DNA from: Casuarius casuarius
Lineage: Eukaryota; Chordata; Aves; Casuariiformes; Casuariidae
Reading direction: 5' to 3'
Length of the DNA stretch: 64,000 nucleotides
NCBI GenBank assembly: GCA_003342895.1
Contig: PTFA01000412.1
Span: forward strand, 469,578 to 533,577
A program made the position numbers and the translations under genes. Positions 14,202 to 28,300 of the stretch are shown here, in pieces. Position 1 is the first letter of the stretch. Each line of letters opens with the position of its first letter. Below the pieces are notes generated by a model that worked only from the letters and a program-made list of their open reading frames with translations, was not told the origin of the DNA and did no database searches.

Positions 14202-17200
14202 AGTATTTGCAGTTTGTTTTCTGAGTTCAAGTGCAAGCAAAGCTCATCCACAGCACTGGGCCCAGGGAGTGACACAGGCTAGGAAGAACAGAAATGAAGA
14301 AGAAAAACACTAAACATGTTAATGAACTAGTAACACTGCAAAAATCCCACAAACAACTAGAAGCACAGTGTGAATAAAGAGCATTAAGTCATACACAGCT
14401 CTAAGATTCCAAAGCTTCAAGGTTTAATCACTGTAAAATTATGCCAATTTGTCCATGAGCCAGGACACGCATATACACTGCAAACAACTCTACTACAGGC
14501 AAGGACTTTAAAAGAACTAAGTTCCCTCCTTTATTTTCTAAGCAAGACTAACACAAAACTATTCTATGGACTCAGTCTGAATAATGCATATGTTTAGCCT
14601 CTTGGTCTGCATGACTAATAGACCATCTGAGATAGAAGAGTCTTCTGTAAGCAATTACACAACAACAATTTATTTATCATAAATCTACACACTGATCTGA
14701 ACTGAGGCCCTGCAAGCACCAAAATGAACTATAAAGGGCCTAAGAATGTCCCTTCATAAAAAAGAACCTTTAAGCTATTCTCTTGAGTTATTAGGTGACT
14801 AAATGTTTAAATGAATCAGTAAAGTTTAGTAACATAAAATGAGGGTAGGTGTGAAAAATAAAATTTAATCAAAAACTCATACATTTATTATAAGAAATAC
14901 ATTACTACCTTAACAGTATTTATTTTTTTTTTAACATGAATCACTTTTTCCCCAGACCTAGTTTTTATGAAGTGATATCCATGTTTACAAATTTCAGTTT
15001 ATTGAACATGAAAATTAGTCTCGTTCCTGACAGTTTATGGAAAAATCTTTTGCAGAAAGTGGGGAAAAAGAGTATTATCCAAATTGCCTGCAATGAACCC
15101 TAAATATAGGGCAATTTCCCTTTGTTCAAAATATAAATATTTTCTTTAGATATCACTTTGTACTGGTGTTCTCATCCTCTTTAAAACAAATGGTAGTACA
15201 AAATATATTGTTTTGAAATAGAAACACTTCAAGGAGAAATTTTCAAGTCCAACTAGAAAGAAACAAATAAAAACTATAGCAGAAGTGGTCAAGAAAAATA
15301 AAGCGTTTAATATAAATCCTAGAGCTTGTTTAAAAAAAAGCAACTACCACCATACAGTTTCCTTTTTACAACCAACTTTCCATTATCCAAAGTGAAAGAA
15401 TACCTCAGATAACAGAGGAAAAAACCTGAGCTGACAGCTACTACTGAACATACAAGGTAACACACCAAACTATATGGAGTCAGTTTGGGTTCATTAGCGC
15501 TCACAGGGTTCAACCCAGGCTATCGCACACTGTTTCTGGTAGGTCTTACTTGCCCAGGTGCAGCACTGGGCATGGACTGGTTTAATGTGCTTGTGCAGCA
15601 CTTAGTTTGAACTGAGGAGCCCTCCTAAACCCAGACCATAAGGCAGAAACATTGCATTATCACCACCAGCAGACAGGACTAGCACTGAGCCACATGTAAA
15701 TCGTCATGAATCTTCACTAACAGTATACAACCAAGTGCCACCATACAAGCTTAAGTCAAGGAACACCAGAGAGACACACCTGAGCTGACTTTACATGGTG
15801 CCAACTCAACCACAGCGAGATTTATTAGCTCAGGTTTGCAGCAGCGGGAAGGCATTTAAAGTACCCTCAAGCTCTTGGAAGAAACATAGTCACACTCATA
15901 GGATGCTGTCCTAGTAAGCCCTTCCAGATTTTTGCTGGCTTCCCAGCACTCTGCAATACAATCAAGCCATAATTCAAACAAATAATTCAACAGATAATTA
16001 TAGCTGACTACATTGATACATTTTTCCTGAAGTGAAATTACTGGAGAAGTTGGGTGCTATTAATAGGTTTGTGTGTCAATATGCTTAAAATATCACAAGC
16101 TGTGGGAATCTATGTTTCTTTACAAATGTACCACAGAGCTTTTCAGAACATATGAGCTGCTACTATGGAGTAGATAAGAGATCCAGCTATGTCTATCTCG
16201 GAACAACTGCTGATATGAAATCCTATAAAGGGAAGCGCAAGCTCTAAAAACCAGGATTTTCAAGGAAGTTCATAGTTAGTTCACTGCTGTCTCTACTGAT
16301 ATCAGTGGTGATGATTTTATTGGGGCCGATTCTTTACTGGAGCCACGTTCTGTTGAGGTGCCATAGGAGGAGAAGACATTATCAGGGAACATACTGCAAA
16401 TATCTAATCCTGAGATGCTGACAGAAGTATAACCTAATTCACTTCTAACCTAAGCCCCCAGCATAAGGTCCTTCATGGGGACATTTTTCTGATGGGGTAG
16501 GGAGAACAGCAACAACCTTTCTTTGCTGTTCTCTTCCAGAGAGAAAGAAAGTGGCTGGCTTAGGCAACAGATTACTTGTGCCAGACATCCTTTTCTTGCA
16601 CAGAGGGATGCCTCACCAGAAAACCTGTATTTTCTGAAACAAAAACTCTATTCCTTCCTCCCTCACCCTAACTCAAAGAAAATGAGATTTTAACTTTCCT
16701 CCAATGTTTTGTTTATTCTAACATGAAATTTTCATTATGTTTTAAACTGTGCCTATTCTAGACAGCCAGGTAATGGCCATTTGCCACAGAACTGGTATCT
16801 AAAATTGACATTGAAAAGATTCATTTGTTCTCAAGTATCCATTTTTAATGGTTTTGAATAACACTTTGAAATGTGAACCAATGTCTCTTGCCATTTCTCC
16901 AAACTGGGAAGATCCTGAAAAAAACTTTAGAAAGTTGGAACTGACCAGTTTATCTCAGTGAGCTGTGAGAAACCTAATAATGAGTTAAAAAGCTAATTGT
17001 TAATAGTTTTACTGCCCATCACTTAAGGAGACTTATTCAACTAATGTATTGAAATTACAATCTCAAATCATTCTAGGGTTCTAGAAATCATGCTTTGTAC
17101 ACCACTTAAAATACAGTGCTGCATCAAACCTGATATACGGAATATAAAAATATAGGGCATAAAAATACACTAACAGGAGTAAGCTTTATAATTCAGTATC

Positions 17201-18184
17201 TTTTTGTTTATCTTTGACTTTCTGAGCTGCAGCATTCAGCACTCTCTACAGAACACAAGTCCTGACTAACTACAGGGCAAAATCCAAGGGAAAGCCCATT
17301 CACTTTCTGGAATCTTGCTATGCTCTCAAAATCAGGTATTTTAAAGCAATGATTTCAAAGACAGATTCTGAACTCTGTAAGAAATTATTGCATCAGTTTA
17401 AAATTTGCTTACTTTACTTGCAAGTCTTCAATCTGTTAATGAAACAGTACATAGGAGTGCCTTTTAGTACTGTGCAACCCTCTTTCAACTGCAGCCTCGA
17501 GAATTCTAGTCCAATGTTTCCTCCTATGAACACTCTTCCATGTGTTAAAGTATGTTAGGAAAGTATCTTTCCTAACTTCTTAGTTTTACTTTATTCTTTT
17601 TGAACTATCATGATTTTAGCCATGCTCAAAATTTTATTCCTCATTAGTTACAACCAATTTAGAATCACTAATGTGATAAGCAGCGTAAATTACTCTTCCC
17701 ACTTGTTTTAGCTACCTAAACATGATTTTTCTCATGATCATATTGCTTATTTACCTAACTTACTTTGTCTGCTTTCAGTGACTCATAGCCTTTTCTACTC
17801 CTAAACACGTTTTTGCAATGTACAAATGTTGTCATCTCATTGCTGTCCCTATTTTGTGTAACAACATCTTTTTCCCCCTAAACAGAAAATTATATCCTCT
17901 AGAGATAATCTTGTCATGCTGATACTTGACTGCCTATTCTTAGCCATTAGTTCCCTCTCTTGGCTGATTTCAAGTCCTCAACAATATTTAACTCTTAGCC
18001 TACAGCAAGCAAAGAAATGGGAGAAGTCTTTACAACCTATACAGCCTGTCACGTCCAATAAGTCTGTCTCTACAGGCAATGAATGAAATCAATCAATCAA
18101 CTGTCAGGACCATAGCAAGACATTTTGGCATCTGTGGGAGAATGATGCTCCATACAAACACTTGTTCCTCTCCTCTCTGCATCC

Positions 18185-18545
18185 TCTGTTCAAATTTCTT
18201 GCAGCTCAGAAGAAACCCAACAGTCGCCGCACTTGTAACACAGAGCAACCCAGAGCAGCTTGCCAAGGGCAACCCCCTCACCAGCTCTTGCCCTCGTACG
18301 CAGCCAAGTCAACAGCCCTGAGAACAGGACAGACGCAGCAGCAGCTGAACTTTGGGAGGCTTCCCGTTGACCACGGAGACCGTGTTTCCTGGCAGTCGCA
18401 GACCTCTCCTCCTGACTCACGGTGGTGCATTTGCGGGATGGCACAGCAGGGCACTTGGCATTGCCGCGTCTGACAGGACACTTACAGGCAGCGTATGTGC
18501 CTGTCTCAGCTAGGGAGGATAAACAGGGTATCGTCCATAGCTTGG
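18185..18545. promoter_or_regulatory. CpG-enriched GC-rich island in intron 1
   Basis: Within about 320 bases I count 15 CpG dinucleotides, against near absence in the flanking AT-rich DNA. Overlapping frames of up to 123 codons are open on both strands, as expected of GC-rich DNA, and none is recognised. It does not encode the gephyrin N-terminus. It may be a regulatory element, an internal promoter or a GC-rich repeat relic; sequence alone does not decide. Confidence 0.35.
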
Positions 18546-18619
18546 GCTTGTTTCTTGCCACTGCTGTGGTCCTATCAAGAACAATATGACATTGTTGCCT
18601 TCCTGAAACTCCAATTCAT

Positions 18620-18652
18620 ATAGATAGACAGACAGATAGAGATAGAGATATA
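18620..18652. repeat. GATA/GACA microsatellite
   Basis: TAGATAGACAGACAGATAGA passes into GATAGAGATATA. Confidence 0.9.
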
Positions 18653-19436
18653 TGCTGGTTTAATGGTGGGTTTCATTTTAACTTCTGTTTTTATTCTTTT
18701 ACTAATTTTAATTAAAACATAATAGTATCTGGAAGTAAATAACTGTATTTAAAAACAACTTCTTGAGTTATCCACAAGAGTCCAATACTTAAAAACAACA
18801 GCAACAAAAAGCCCCACAGTAACTAACTAAGAAACTAAGAAAATTCAAATGCATTAAAATTCAGAATAAATCTGGCATCAGTGTAATGAATATACAATGA
18901 GAGACCATGTTTTTTGCCAGGCTCCCAAAAGTGTCCCTTTCACTTCAACACAAAACTCGTGGAAGGAAACCTGTCCTGATGGTCATGGCTATAATATAAT
19001 CGGCTCTGAAGAGATACATAGGTACAGTCTGGAAAATATTTTAAAAAGTATCTCTACTCTTTCTGTATAGCAGAGCATAAACTCTTTCGTTATTCCACCA
19101 TAACAACAGCTTGCAAAGGTGTTAAAATAGTAGAAATGTTGCATCTTTTTCCCAGGAAATGGCACTTGTGCTATCTCCATTTAATTTGCTAACATCTCAC
19201 CAGGCTGAAAGATAGTATTCCTGCTCTTCACATTGCAAAAGAGATTTAAATGCAAAAGAACAAAGCTGCCTTAAAGAGAATTATCAACACATCATAATCT
19301 GCTGTGAACCATGCCACAGTGAGTACTTTCTCACTACAAAAATAACAATGTGAACAACAAAGATATGCATCATATTGCATTACGATCTGTATTTTGATGT
19401 GGATTTTCAGATGAAGCCTATCTGCAACACCCTGAA

Positions 19437-19460
19437 GTGGGAGGAGGAGGAGGAGGGAGA
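19437..19460. repeat. (GGA)n run
   Basis: GGGAGGAGGAGGAGGAGGG is a purine-only run able in principle to form a G-quadruplex. Confidence 0.9.
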
Positions 19461-22400
19461 AAAGATTTCATCACTGAACCATGTTTTAAAATGATAACAA
19501 CATTCCAAGGACAGGTAACAGGATTTTCTTCCAACTCAGTAAATACGATGATCTGCAAGAATAATTCTGTCTCAAACAGTGCTTTTTACATGTTGGCTCT
19601 TACATAACATCTCACAGATGCTAACTGATAGCTAAAGCCACTGTCAAAAAAACCAAACCACTAAGAAGCACATTGCTGCTATATTCTCTTATTTCAAGAG
19701 AAGTGCCAAACACACAAACAGAGCAAACAAAAATTAAACAAACACCTCTGCATTATGTATACTACTGCACTGCTGCTAGTTAGTCTCAAATGTTGTGTAT
19801 GTATCCAGGTAAATCTTTTACAGGTAGTGGAAGGATGCAGCCACTGCAAGCTGGAGGAAAAAAAGCATTTCCTGACTGGAGAAACATAGAAGTCAGGATT
19901 TGCTCGTAATTTAAACCATACTGAAACCTAACCATATACTCCCTGAAAGATTGAATGACATACAGTATCTCCTTTTACACTCTATATTCAAAGATGGCCT
20001 ACAGTGAAAGGAAGGCACATTTTTCAAGCCTTTCCTGCTCAAATTAATTATCTTTGATATCGTGTCGCAGATTTTGCTCATGTCAAGATCAAGAATTCAG
20101 AAAGATGGGAAATTTTCTACTACCATCAAACCTAAAGTCGTCCTACCAGCCAACAATGATGCAGATATAACTAAGATTTTATAATAAAATGGAAAAAAAA
20201 ATTGTAGACATTAAGCTGTTGAAGACACTAATAGTCACCAACATCCTTTATAGGATCTAGGAAAGATCTGTCCTGCGAATAAGGAAGTCTAGAATACTGA
20301 CTGTTCACTGTCTCCTTGGAAAGGCAAATACTTAGAAGAAAAAAAGAGAGAGAAAAGCATGAGAAAATAGTGAATAAAATACATTTAAAGCTGATTTTTG
20401 TTTATCTAAATAAATTCCTGGAGAATGCAAAGAAAAAAATAAGAAAAACCCTTATTTGATGGAAATATTTGCATAAAGTAAATTCACAACAGTAGTGTTA
20501 CAATTGTGCCTCAAAGCTAATTAAAGTTCAGTTGATTCTTTCATGTGATCCATCAGTAATAACCTAGAACTGAGGCCCCTCTTCAGGGACTACCTGATAA
20601 CCTCTGCAACTCAGCACCTCATCACTGATTGCTACTCCTTGGATTGTCTGTTTAACCAGTTGGACAACTGCTTTATTCCCATTATATTTAGACAGCATTT
20701 CTTTAACTTGTTTAATTCCTGTAGGAAAATACTAAAAAGCTTTCATGAAGTGAATTTTATCTGTCACATATGTCACACCCATAGCTTCCCCATCACTATG
20801 CCACTTACTCCTGTTAAAGGGAATCAAATGGATTTTCAAAACCAGATCCAAGCGATGAGTTACCTGGATTTTAGCTTTAGTTTCCTCCTCATCTGAAACA
20901 CATAGCTTCTCCTCTCTGTTTAGCTGCAAATTTGCACAGCACAAGCAGAATACAGCCTGCCAGACCAAAGCAGCCAGGACAAGCAGGGAAATCCTTTTTC
21001 ACATCTGTATCCATACCTGCAAGCATGACACTTGTGCAGTGCAATCCCATATAGTCACTGTGACAGGACAGCACCGGTTTCATCTCTCGGGAGGCTGGTG
21101 CACAGTCTGATCAGCAATAAAGCTGTGACAAGTTACAGAACTCTCTCTGAAGCCAAAATCTTTGGAGATTAAGTTGCTAAAACCTAAGTCTCTAAGCTGA
21201 ATCAGTGAATAGCACTATTATACCAAAGCTTAAGGCATGGTCAGATATAGACAGATTTTACAGGAAAAGCAAATGGCATCTCCCTAACACACAATTTTTA
21301 GTTCTAAAACAGTTCAGCATTGTAAACAGTTCTTTCTCATCCTTGCTACTGTGTATGGTGTGCTAGAAAATCTCTAGATGAAGGTCAACTATGTTTTTAA
21401 TTTTAATGCAAAGCTATATTTTCATCTTTGTTTCAGAAAAAAAATGAATGGTATTAGCTGAAACCTTCCAAAAATAATTTGGCCAGAGGGAAACAAGGAG
21501 AATGGAAAACATCACCTTAAATAGGAAAAACAATGAAAATAGTCTTTTATAAAAGGGGAAGTGTTAGGCAACCTTAACAATAGCATCTGCTAACAGTCCC
21601 TGCTTGCAATCCACAGCCCATGAAAATGGTGGAGTAGATGGAGAATTTAGGCACGTGACAATAAAACACTAATTAGGCTTTATGAATGAAGAAAACTATG
21701 GTACAGTTTAGGACAGATTTGAGAGTCATCACCTCAGAATTCATTTATTCTCTCTTAAACGAAGAAGCTCTCAGCCTGGTAGTTAGAAGTTATCTGCAGT
21801 AGATTAAAAATAATTTCCACTGCGTTAACATTTAAGTTCTTCCCATTTTGCTGACAAATACATTTATGCAATTTCAGTTGGAAAGACATAACAGAAAATG
21901 TGAAAGAATTAAGAGAAAAAAATACACATCAATCCAGCAATATGAAAGAATCTGGAAAAGGATCAGGTTGCCTACATCCAATTCATGTATCTTGTGATTA
22001 TATCAATTTTATCGTTTTTCAAAATACATAAGGGGAAAAATAAGGACTAAGCTAACCACAAATCTAATGTCTAAAGAAAACATTATTCTTTCATTGCTCC
22101 ATTGCCTTAAAAATTCTGGGTTACATTTTGATGCTTTATACTTTAAGCCACAGGGTAGCTACTTTGTTGTCTGTGTAACAACTGGAAAGCAATTTTGTTC
22201 ATTTAGTCTCTTTGACCTGGCTTCTGTCTCTCAGATAGCAGAAGTTTTAATATTAACAAGACAATATAGTTTGGCTTAATTGCTGATGCAACTCTACTTC
22301 AATTTAAAATCAAACATATCTCAGTATATGTTAATTGCATGCTGTATTTATCTGATATGGTAAATACATCAAATTCCTATTTCCATAGAAAGGGTATAGA

Positions 22401-24454
22401 AAGGATGTAATCTTTTAAAATAGCTAAAAAATACTTAGCTGTGATTTTGTAATGGAGCACACATCAAATCAGTCAAAGCATGCTGTCTAAAATTTCTTTA
22501 ACAGATGCATATTTCAACATGAAAAAGAATATAGACAAAATTCCAGAGGAACCATTTCCATCCGCTCACTGACTTCTAGGATAAATAAATTTCCATAACC
22601 AAATAGTGTTCTTTTTACACATATGTTGCTTAGAACTAGAATTTAATCTAATCAAGAGAGAAGGCAGCCCCCAAATCAGTAAAGAGCTGGAAAAGCGCTG
22701 TCACGTTTCCTATCCCCCTCCCATGTCACATAAAAAGAATCATATAGAATCATATAGTTCACAATGTAAGAGCATGACTCCTCTGTTGCACTGCAGAGAA
22801 CAGGGCCACAGCCTAGGCTTGTAATCAGGGAAAAGCACAATTTCCAAGTGCTATGCAAAACTCCAAACTTCTACATTAGACGAGGACAGGCCAGGGAGCT
22901 GGTCAGCATGGCAATCAGCTGATACATGTAGCATGTGTGACAAGGCGCAAAAGAGAAGCAAGCACTGCACTGAGAATGCAGGACTTTCTAGGCTCAAAAG
23001 GGAAGGTGAAAGATAATGACTATTCAGAGCACAATGCACTACAACCACCGCAGCTGAGCTGTACCTCCTCCCTCTCCAGCAAAACCTTTATTTGCTTCAA
23101 CAGTGCAAGAGGACACAGACAATTGTACCAATTCTAAAGTCTGTAGATTGCTAAAAATATTATCATGGTGGCTCAGACTGGTGACGAAGGCAGGCAGTAC
23201 CTATTTCTAGCAGCAGACTGCACAAGAGGATTGAGAAAAGGTGCAAAACACCCCACCGGGTGAGGATTTAAAACGAAAGCTGCATCTCAAATTCTGCTAG
23301 TTAAATATTATCCTAATAGCTGAAATATTTTTTAACTTTTCCAATATAATTTTAGAAACAGCTACAACATTTTAAGATTTCCAAGTTACATACACATACC
23401 AAAGCTTTCTTCAAATTTTGCTAAATTCCCGAATATCTGTGCAGAGAGACTGCCTCACTATTCTACCAGCCATTTCATGCACGATTATCGCATGTTCCCA
23501 TTCAATAAAAGCAGACTAGTAGAGAACAGGATATTCCGGACATTGGAGGAAGATGTGTCCACTGCCAGTTATTCTGCCAGATTCTTACAGGTTTAGATGT
23601 GCTTATATACAAGCAGCTGTTCCCTGAGTCTCAATACCAACATTCAGAGTGAATTCATGGGAGCCAAAAGACTGCTGTGCAGAATTTATGTGATGACACT
23701 ACACTTAAGAGCAACTAAATTCTTATTCCTTTCTCATTTTGTCTTGAAAGGTTTGAAATCTGAAATACTTCATATTTTTACCTAAAATTTGGTCTTAACT
23801 GTTCTAGCATAGATGTACCACCACAGCCCATCTAACCAGATAAGACAAAAATCAAGTTGGCATTATAGCAGAGAGAGAAAAAAAAATAAAATCAAAGAAA
23901 AAAAAGAAGATTTGAATGGCAGTGGTGCAGAATACCACTTCTTTTGTCTTGCCATGAAACACTGCAGTATATTTGGGCTGTCTCCTCTACTCTTGACTAT
24001 CAGATTTGGGGAACATAATCAAAACCCAGCTATAAAGACATGTCCAGAGAAACCTAATTGTCTTAATACATCCAGACATTCCATAAAGGCAATCACCTTT
24101 CAGCTTGGGCAGAAAATGTTTGCAAGTTCCTTAGAAAATATTAATGCCAGAGTTAAAACTATCAATATCATCACTATTAAATGACTAAAGCCCACATTTG
24201 CAGCTTAGCCAGTACATTGAGAAAGGCCATTTTGATCCTCTAAAGAATTTTTCTAAGAGTAAGAATAATGTAAGCAACTAAAGTTTTCAAAATATCAACA
24301 TTTATAAATTAGAACAGTGCACAAAGCTTTAAGCATTGCTATGAGAGAAATACTCTCACTGCCAGACATACATACTAAACCCAACAGTATTTAAATTCTT
24401 CAGTAAGGAAGTGTATGTACATCTGCCTAAGGAAATGGAACTTAAGCGCTGTCT

Positions 24455-24470
24455 GTCCATCCATCCATCT
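24455..24470. repeat. Short (CCAT)n run
   Basis: Three to four CCAT units lie just before the C/T tract of the exon-like segment at 24505. Confidence 0.8.
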
Positions 24471-24504
24471 CCCTGTGTCCATCTTCCTCTTCCCCTTCCC
24501 TCAG

Positions 24505-24580
24505 GTTTCCTTCCAAATATTTTCTGAACCTGATGACCAATTTCAAGCAAATTTTACAGAAATTAGAAATGTCAAAGATA
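24505..24580 (+). other. Exon-like segment on the antisense strand
   Basis: A long C/T tract ending CCTTCCCTCAG is followed by 76 nt ending GATA|GTAAGT. The segment is open in the frame starting at its first base and reads VSFQIFSEPDDQFQANFTEI onward, for 25 codons. It runs opposite to GPHN. I recognise no family. It may be an exon of an antisense non-coding transcript or a chance pairing of splice motifs. Such pairs are common in large introns, and 25 open codons carry little weight. Confidence 0.2.
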
Positions 24581-25268
24581 GTAAGTTTCTAAAAATTTGG
24601 GGGTGGGAGTGTCGGGATCAGTGGCTGAAGAGAAGAGGGGCAAGCTAGGGCCCTTACTGAGGATAATAAGGCTCTTGCCCATTCTACTCCATCAGCAGCC
24701 AGGCAAAGCAGCATGCACACAGCCTTGAATTGGGAACACCGGATGGATCTGGAATTACCTACTGCATGATTGTGTGGAACAGCTTTCCAGTTTACCAGTG
24801 TAATTATGATTTAATATTTCACTAGTTTCAAATGAAGCAAAGACAACATACTGGGAACAATACAAAAACAACCAAGTGAATAGAAAACACAGAAAAAGAA
24901 GAATTATTTATAACATTCAATATCCCAAAATATGTGGGCATAATTATGAACTTCAATGTTGGAGTTAAATTATGTAGTGTATGAAGATACAGGAATATAT
25001 TTAAAAAATCAGTATTAAAATAAGTTTCATTCAAAGGGAAGTTAAAATGTATTATAGATAATGAGGAAAATTCTAAACTGACAGACAAGCAGCACTATTT
25101 TGGGAAGTGAACAGATGGCCATAGAAAAGCTGACCCAGAAATCAAGAACAAAAGAGGGAGTCGGAGCAGGGTGCTGTAATAAGGTATAACTGGAGAATTC
25201 TGTTTTTGTATTTTATTGCATAAGCTTTCTGATAAGCTCAAGACACTAGGAATCTAAAATAGAAAAAA

Positions 25269-25316
25269 CTTGGATTGTACTTCCAGCTGTGTCAGTGACT
25301 TGCTGAAGGGTTTTGG
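25269..25316 (+). repeat. Possible MIR core fragment
   Basis: TTCCAGCTGTGTCAGTGACTTGCTG resembles the MIR core 'cccagctctgccactgacttgctg'. The match is short and surrounded by unrelated sequence, so it may be chance. Confidence 0.3.
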
Positions 25317-25324
25317 TTTTGGTT

Positions 25325-25336
25325 CCCCCCCCCCCC
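25325..25336. repeat. C12 homopolymer
   Basis: The longest C run in the window, just after the possible MIR core. Confidence 0.95.
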
Positions 25337-28300
25337 GTCTCTCTAGATACAAGCATTCATACACAGTCATTACAAAATCTCACTACTGTAACATACTGTA
25401 CCTATTATGCCAGAAGTAACAAGAAAACTGTAAAGTTAGGGTCCAAAAACATAGCTTATTTACTACGAAACATTTCTATGCAAACACTGCTATGATAAAC
25501 TTTTAAATAAATCATTAAAAACATTTAGACCAAAACAGTACATACAAACTCTTTAAAAAGTATACTAGATTCTTGGCCCACTGTAATCTCTGTAAATAGG
25601 GACCTTAAAAATTCATAAGAGTTAGCAAAATCAAGGAAGTATGAAAAAAAAAGACTTAACAATCTTATCTCATATTTGCAAAGACAAAAGGCAGCACTTC
25701 TCTTATTCCCAAATAAGCATATGCAGCCATGACTTCAGCCTCTCCTCATGCAGGGCACAGGATGCCTCAATTGATTTCATACAAAAATCTCAGTAATTCA
25801 AATTTACTTTTGCCTGAGAAAGGGAACGATCTTTGTTGTTTTGTGTTGGTTATTACTGTAAGCTTAACACTAATTTCTTGGTTCATACTTGTAAAATTGA
25901 TATAGTATGTTAAGAGCTGTATTGGACAAGTTCTAGCAGGTCTTACCCAAAAGCACTATGCACAGAAAGTCTGTGAAAGTACACTGCCTTCAGAGACCAG
26001 TTGCTGGTCTTTAAGTTCAAAGTACAGGTCCACCTAGGAGACCATTCTCACTATTTGACTACAAGTAACAAATGTCTACGAACCTTCCTTAATTTTTTTT
26101 AAGGAAATCCAAATGTATAGATTAGATGTGCAGATTATTCACACAACATATCATAAATCATATCTTTCTGATACTGCAGTAAATACTACCATTTCCTGTT
26201 AACAACCTTGTCTTCCGTAAATAGTGGTTAAGTAGTCTCTATTCCATCTTTCTGATAATTGTTGAATATAATAATACACAAACCACACTTCAATAGTTAT
26301 AATCTCCCAGTGTTCCTGAAATTCACATTCTCACGAAGTATCTTTAGCTTTGTTTAATTTTCCTTTGGACTGGTTATCCTTCAGGGATTCCACCCAGAAG
26401 CCGTAATATCAGCTCAGTCTCTTCTTCAGAACAGTCAGGATTCAGAACACTAAAGATTTAAGTTTACCAAATTACTTAACCTGTGAAATCAATTTCAACA
26501 CACTACATCTCTTAAAATACTTTTTGCATCTCTTTTACAAGGTATGAACAAAAAATTATTACTAATAAATAACACAAAATAATGAAAATTATGTTGAGTT
26601 ACTTTAGTTTTATACAAAATCATTCATAAGCAAAGAGTGCAACGATTTCAGCAGCTCTTCACTGTGGCAGGTGGAAGGGACTCCCTGCCAGTCCTCTGCA
26701 CATGCCCATTCAGTGGCACATCCAGAGGCCAAGACTGACAATCAGAGTTCTCATGCAAAAATAACAAATAAATACACATTTATCCACAGCAGAAAAAAGG
26801 CCTATTGTTTTCATTTAACCTCAGACCCAGTAACAGAAATATCACAAGAATCCTTCATCCTACAGCCAGCGATGGTCTGAATTGCCTGGAAATTGGACTG
26901 CTGCTCAAAACGGGGGTCAGGAGGAGCTGTTTATCATCTAACTGGGGAATTTCCACATATTAAGAACAGCAGCGTTTCCACTACAGAAAGTTTGGGGGAG
27001 GGGAGGTTATACATATCCTTGGATGCCCTCTAAAAAGCCCTTTTTTGCTTTTCTTAAAGAATAGAAACAAGCAAAAGAAAATGTCTGCTTTCAAAATCTT
27101 GGTATAATAGCTTCAGCAGAGAATGGAAGAGATTAAGAAATTTATTCAAAGAAACATTTCGATGTGGCTAAATAAAAAAAAGCTTCTGGCACACGGGTCT
27201 AAACCCATCAATCCTATTTGGTGGTTCACAATCAGTAAATCATTAAACTACCCTACAATCCGGAAAAGAGGCAAATCACAATGAAAAGTGTGTTTGAGGC
27301 AGAATCAGTTATGAGCCCTGCATACTTTCTGAAAGCTTTTTAAAGATGTCTTCTGAAATGTTAACAATCTACAGAGAGTAAGTAGTCTCCTGAGAGAAAA
27401 GAGGGCTTTCCTTCACGATTCCGACAAAGTTTTATCATTTTTAAAAAATGAGCATTTAATGACATATTAAGTAAGCTGAAAGGTTACATTTTTGCACTGA
27501 TACACTCTGCAGTTCTAAATCGGTATACGAAGAATTAAATAAGCTCCCTACCGATAATTTAAAAATAAGAGCAGAAAAGATCAACAAATTTATGTGAAGG
27601 CCCACACAGGCCTGCTTTACTCATACTCTGAACTGGCCAGACAGAAACCAGATCTCATCCAGAAGGCACCACTGCATTGCAGGGAAGCAGTGCCGTGACT
27701 GAGCTGAGCTGACAGGCCTGTTACCTTCAGCTCTAGAGCTGTGTCGCGTTAACACAGCTTCCACTTCCCAAACCCCCAGACTGACATAAGCTGGCCAGAC
27801 TGAAGCACAGGCAAAACAGCTCAGGTGTTTCTACAAATAAAAATCTAAATATATCCAGCAAGAAAATTCAGGATTAAACTGATACTAACCAGATACCTGT
27901 TTCATAGTCCTAAAATAACGAGCTCATGCTGTTTCTCCATAGAGTATTTTTTCCATGCAGCAAAGCATTCCTCTTTGCTTTGCAGAAACAAACAATGTGT
28001 TTGTCCTAACCTTGCCATTTCAGTGGCATATCTATTTTTCGAAGGCATGAAAAACTTTTCTACTTATTATCCAAGCTATGCATTTTCAGGGAGTTACAGG
28101 TTTCCTGACCATTAGCTTGTTTCCTTTGATTTTATTCTAGGCACAGAAGTGTAAGAAAAAATATAGTCTTCTTCAGAACAGTTCCCAGAATTACCATGGT
28201 CTCAGTAGTTCTTGGTACTGTAGTCATCTGAGAAAAACAATACTAGCTCACGACAATAAATTAAAAAGCCCTTATAACGCAAGAAAAGGAGGGCGTTGGC

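Larger units (their letters stand above)
6060..18184. other. Intron stretch without recognised genes
   Basis: This is AT-rich sequence with chance open frames only. A short GC-richer patch near 8160-8290 holds a 66-codon minus-strand frame that reaches a stop at TAG next to a GTGAGT at 8086-8091; I do not accept it as an exon. A TA/CA microsatellite lies at 10046-10086, and C-tracts lie at 8644, 12403 and 12823. One unresolved base (N) is at 14201. Nothing else was recognised. Confidence 0.6.

Noticed and set aside
18162..18561. Overlapping 103- and 123-codon frames on both strands
   Set aside because: These are explained by locally high GC content, which lowers stop codon frequency in all frames. 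Neither is recognised, and neither encodes the gephyrin N-terminus.
20860..20900. AGTTTCCTCCTCATCTGAAA resembling a MIR tail
   Set aside because: Only about 20 bases match and no neighbouring MIR segments are present; chance is likely.
22735..22765. AATCATATAG repeated twice, resembling the octamer end of a CR1 element
   Set aside because: The usual CR1 sequence before the octamers ('aaggtcccttccaac' on the minus strand) is absent, so this looks like a short local duplication.
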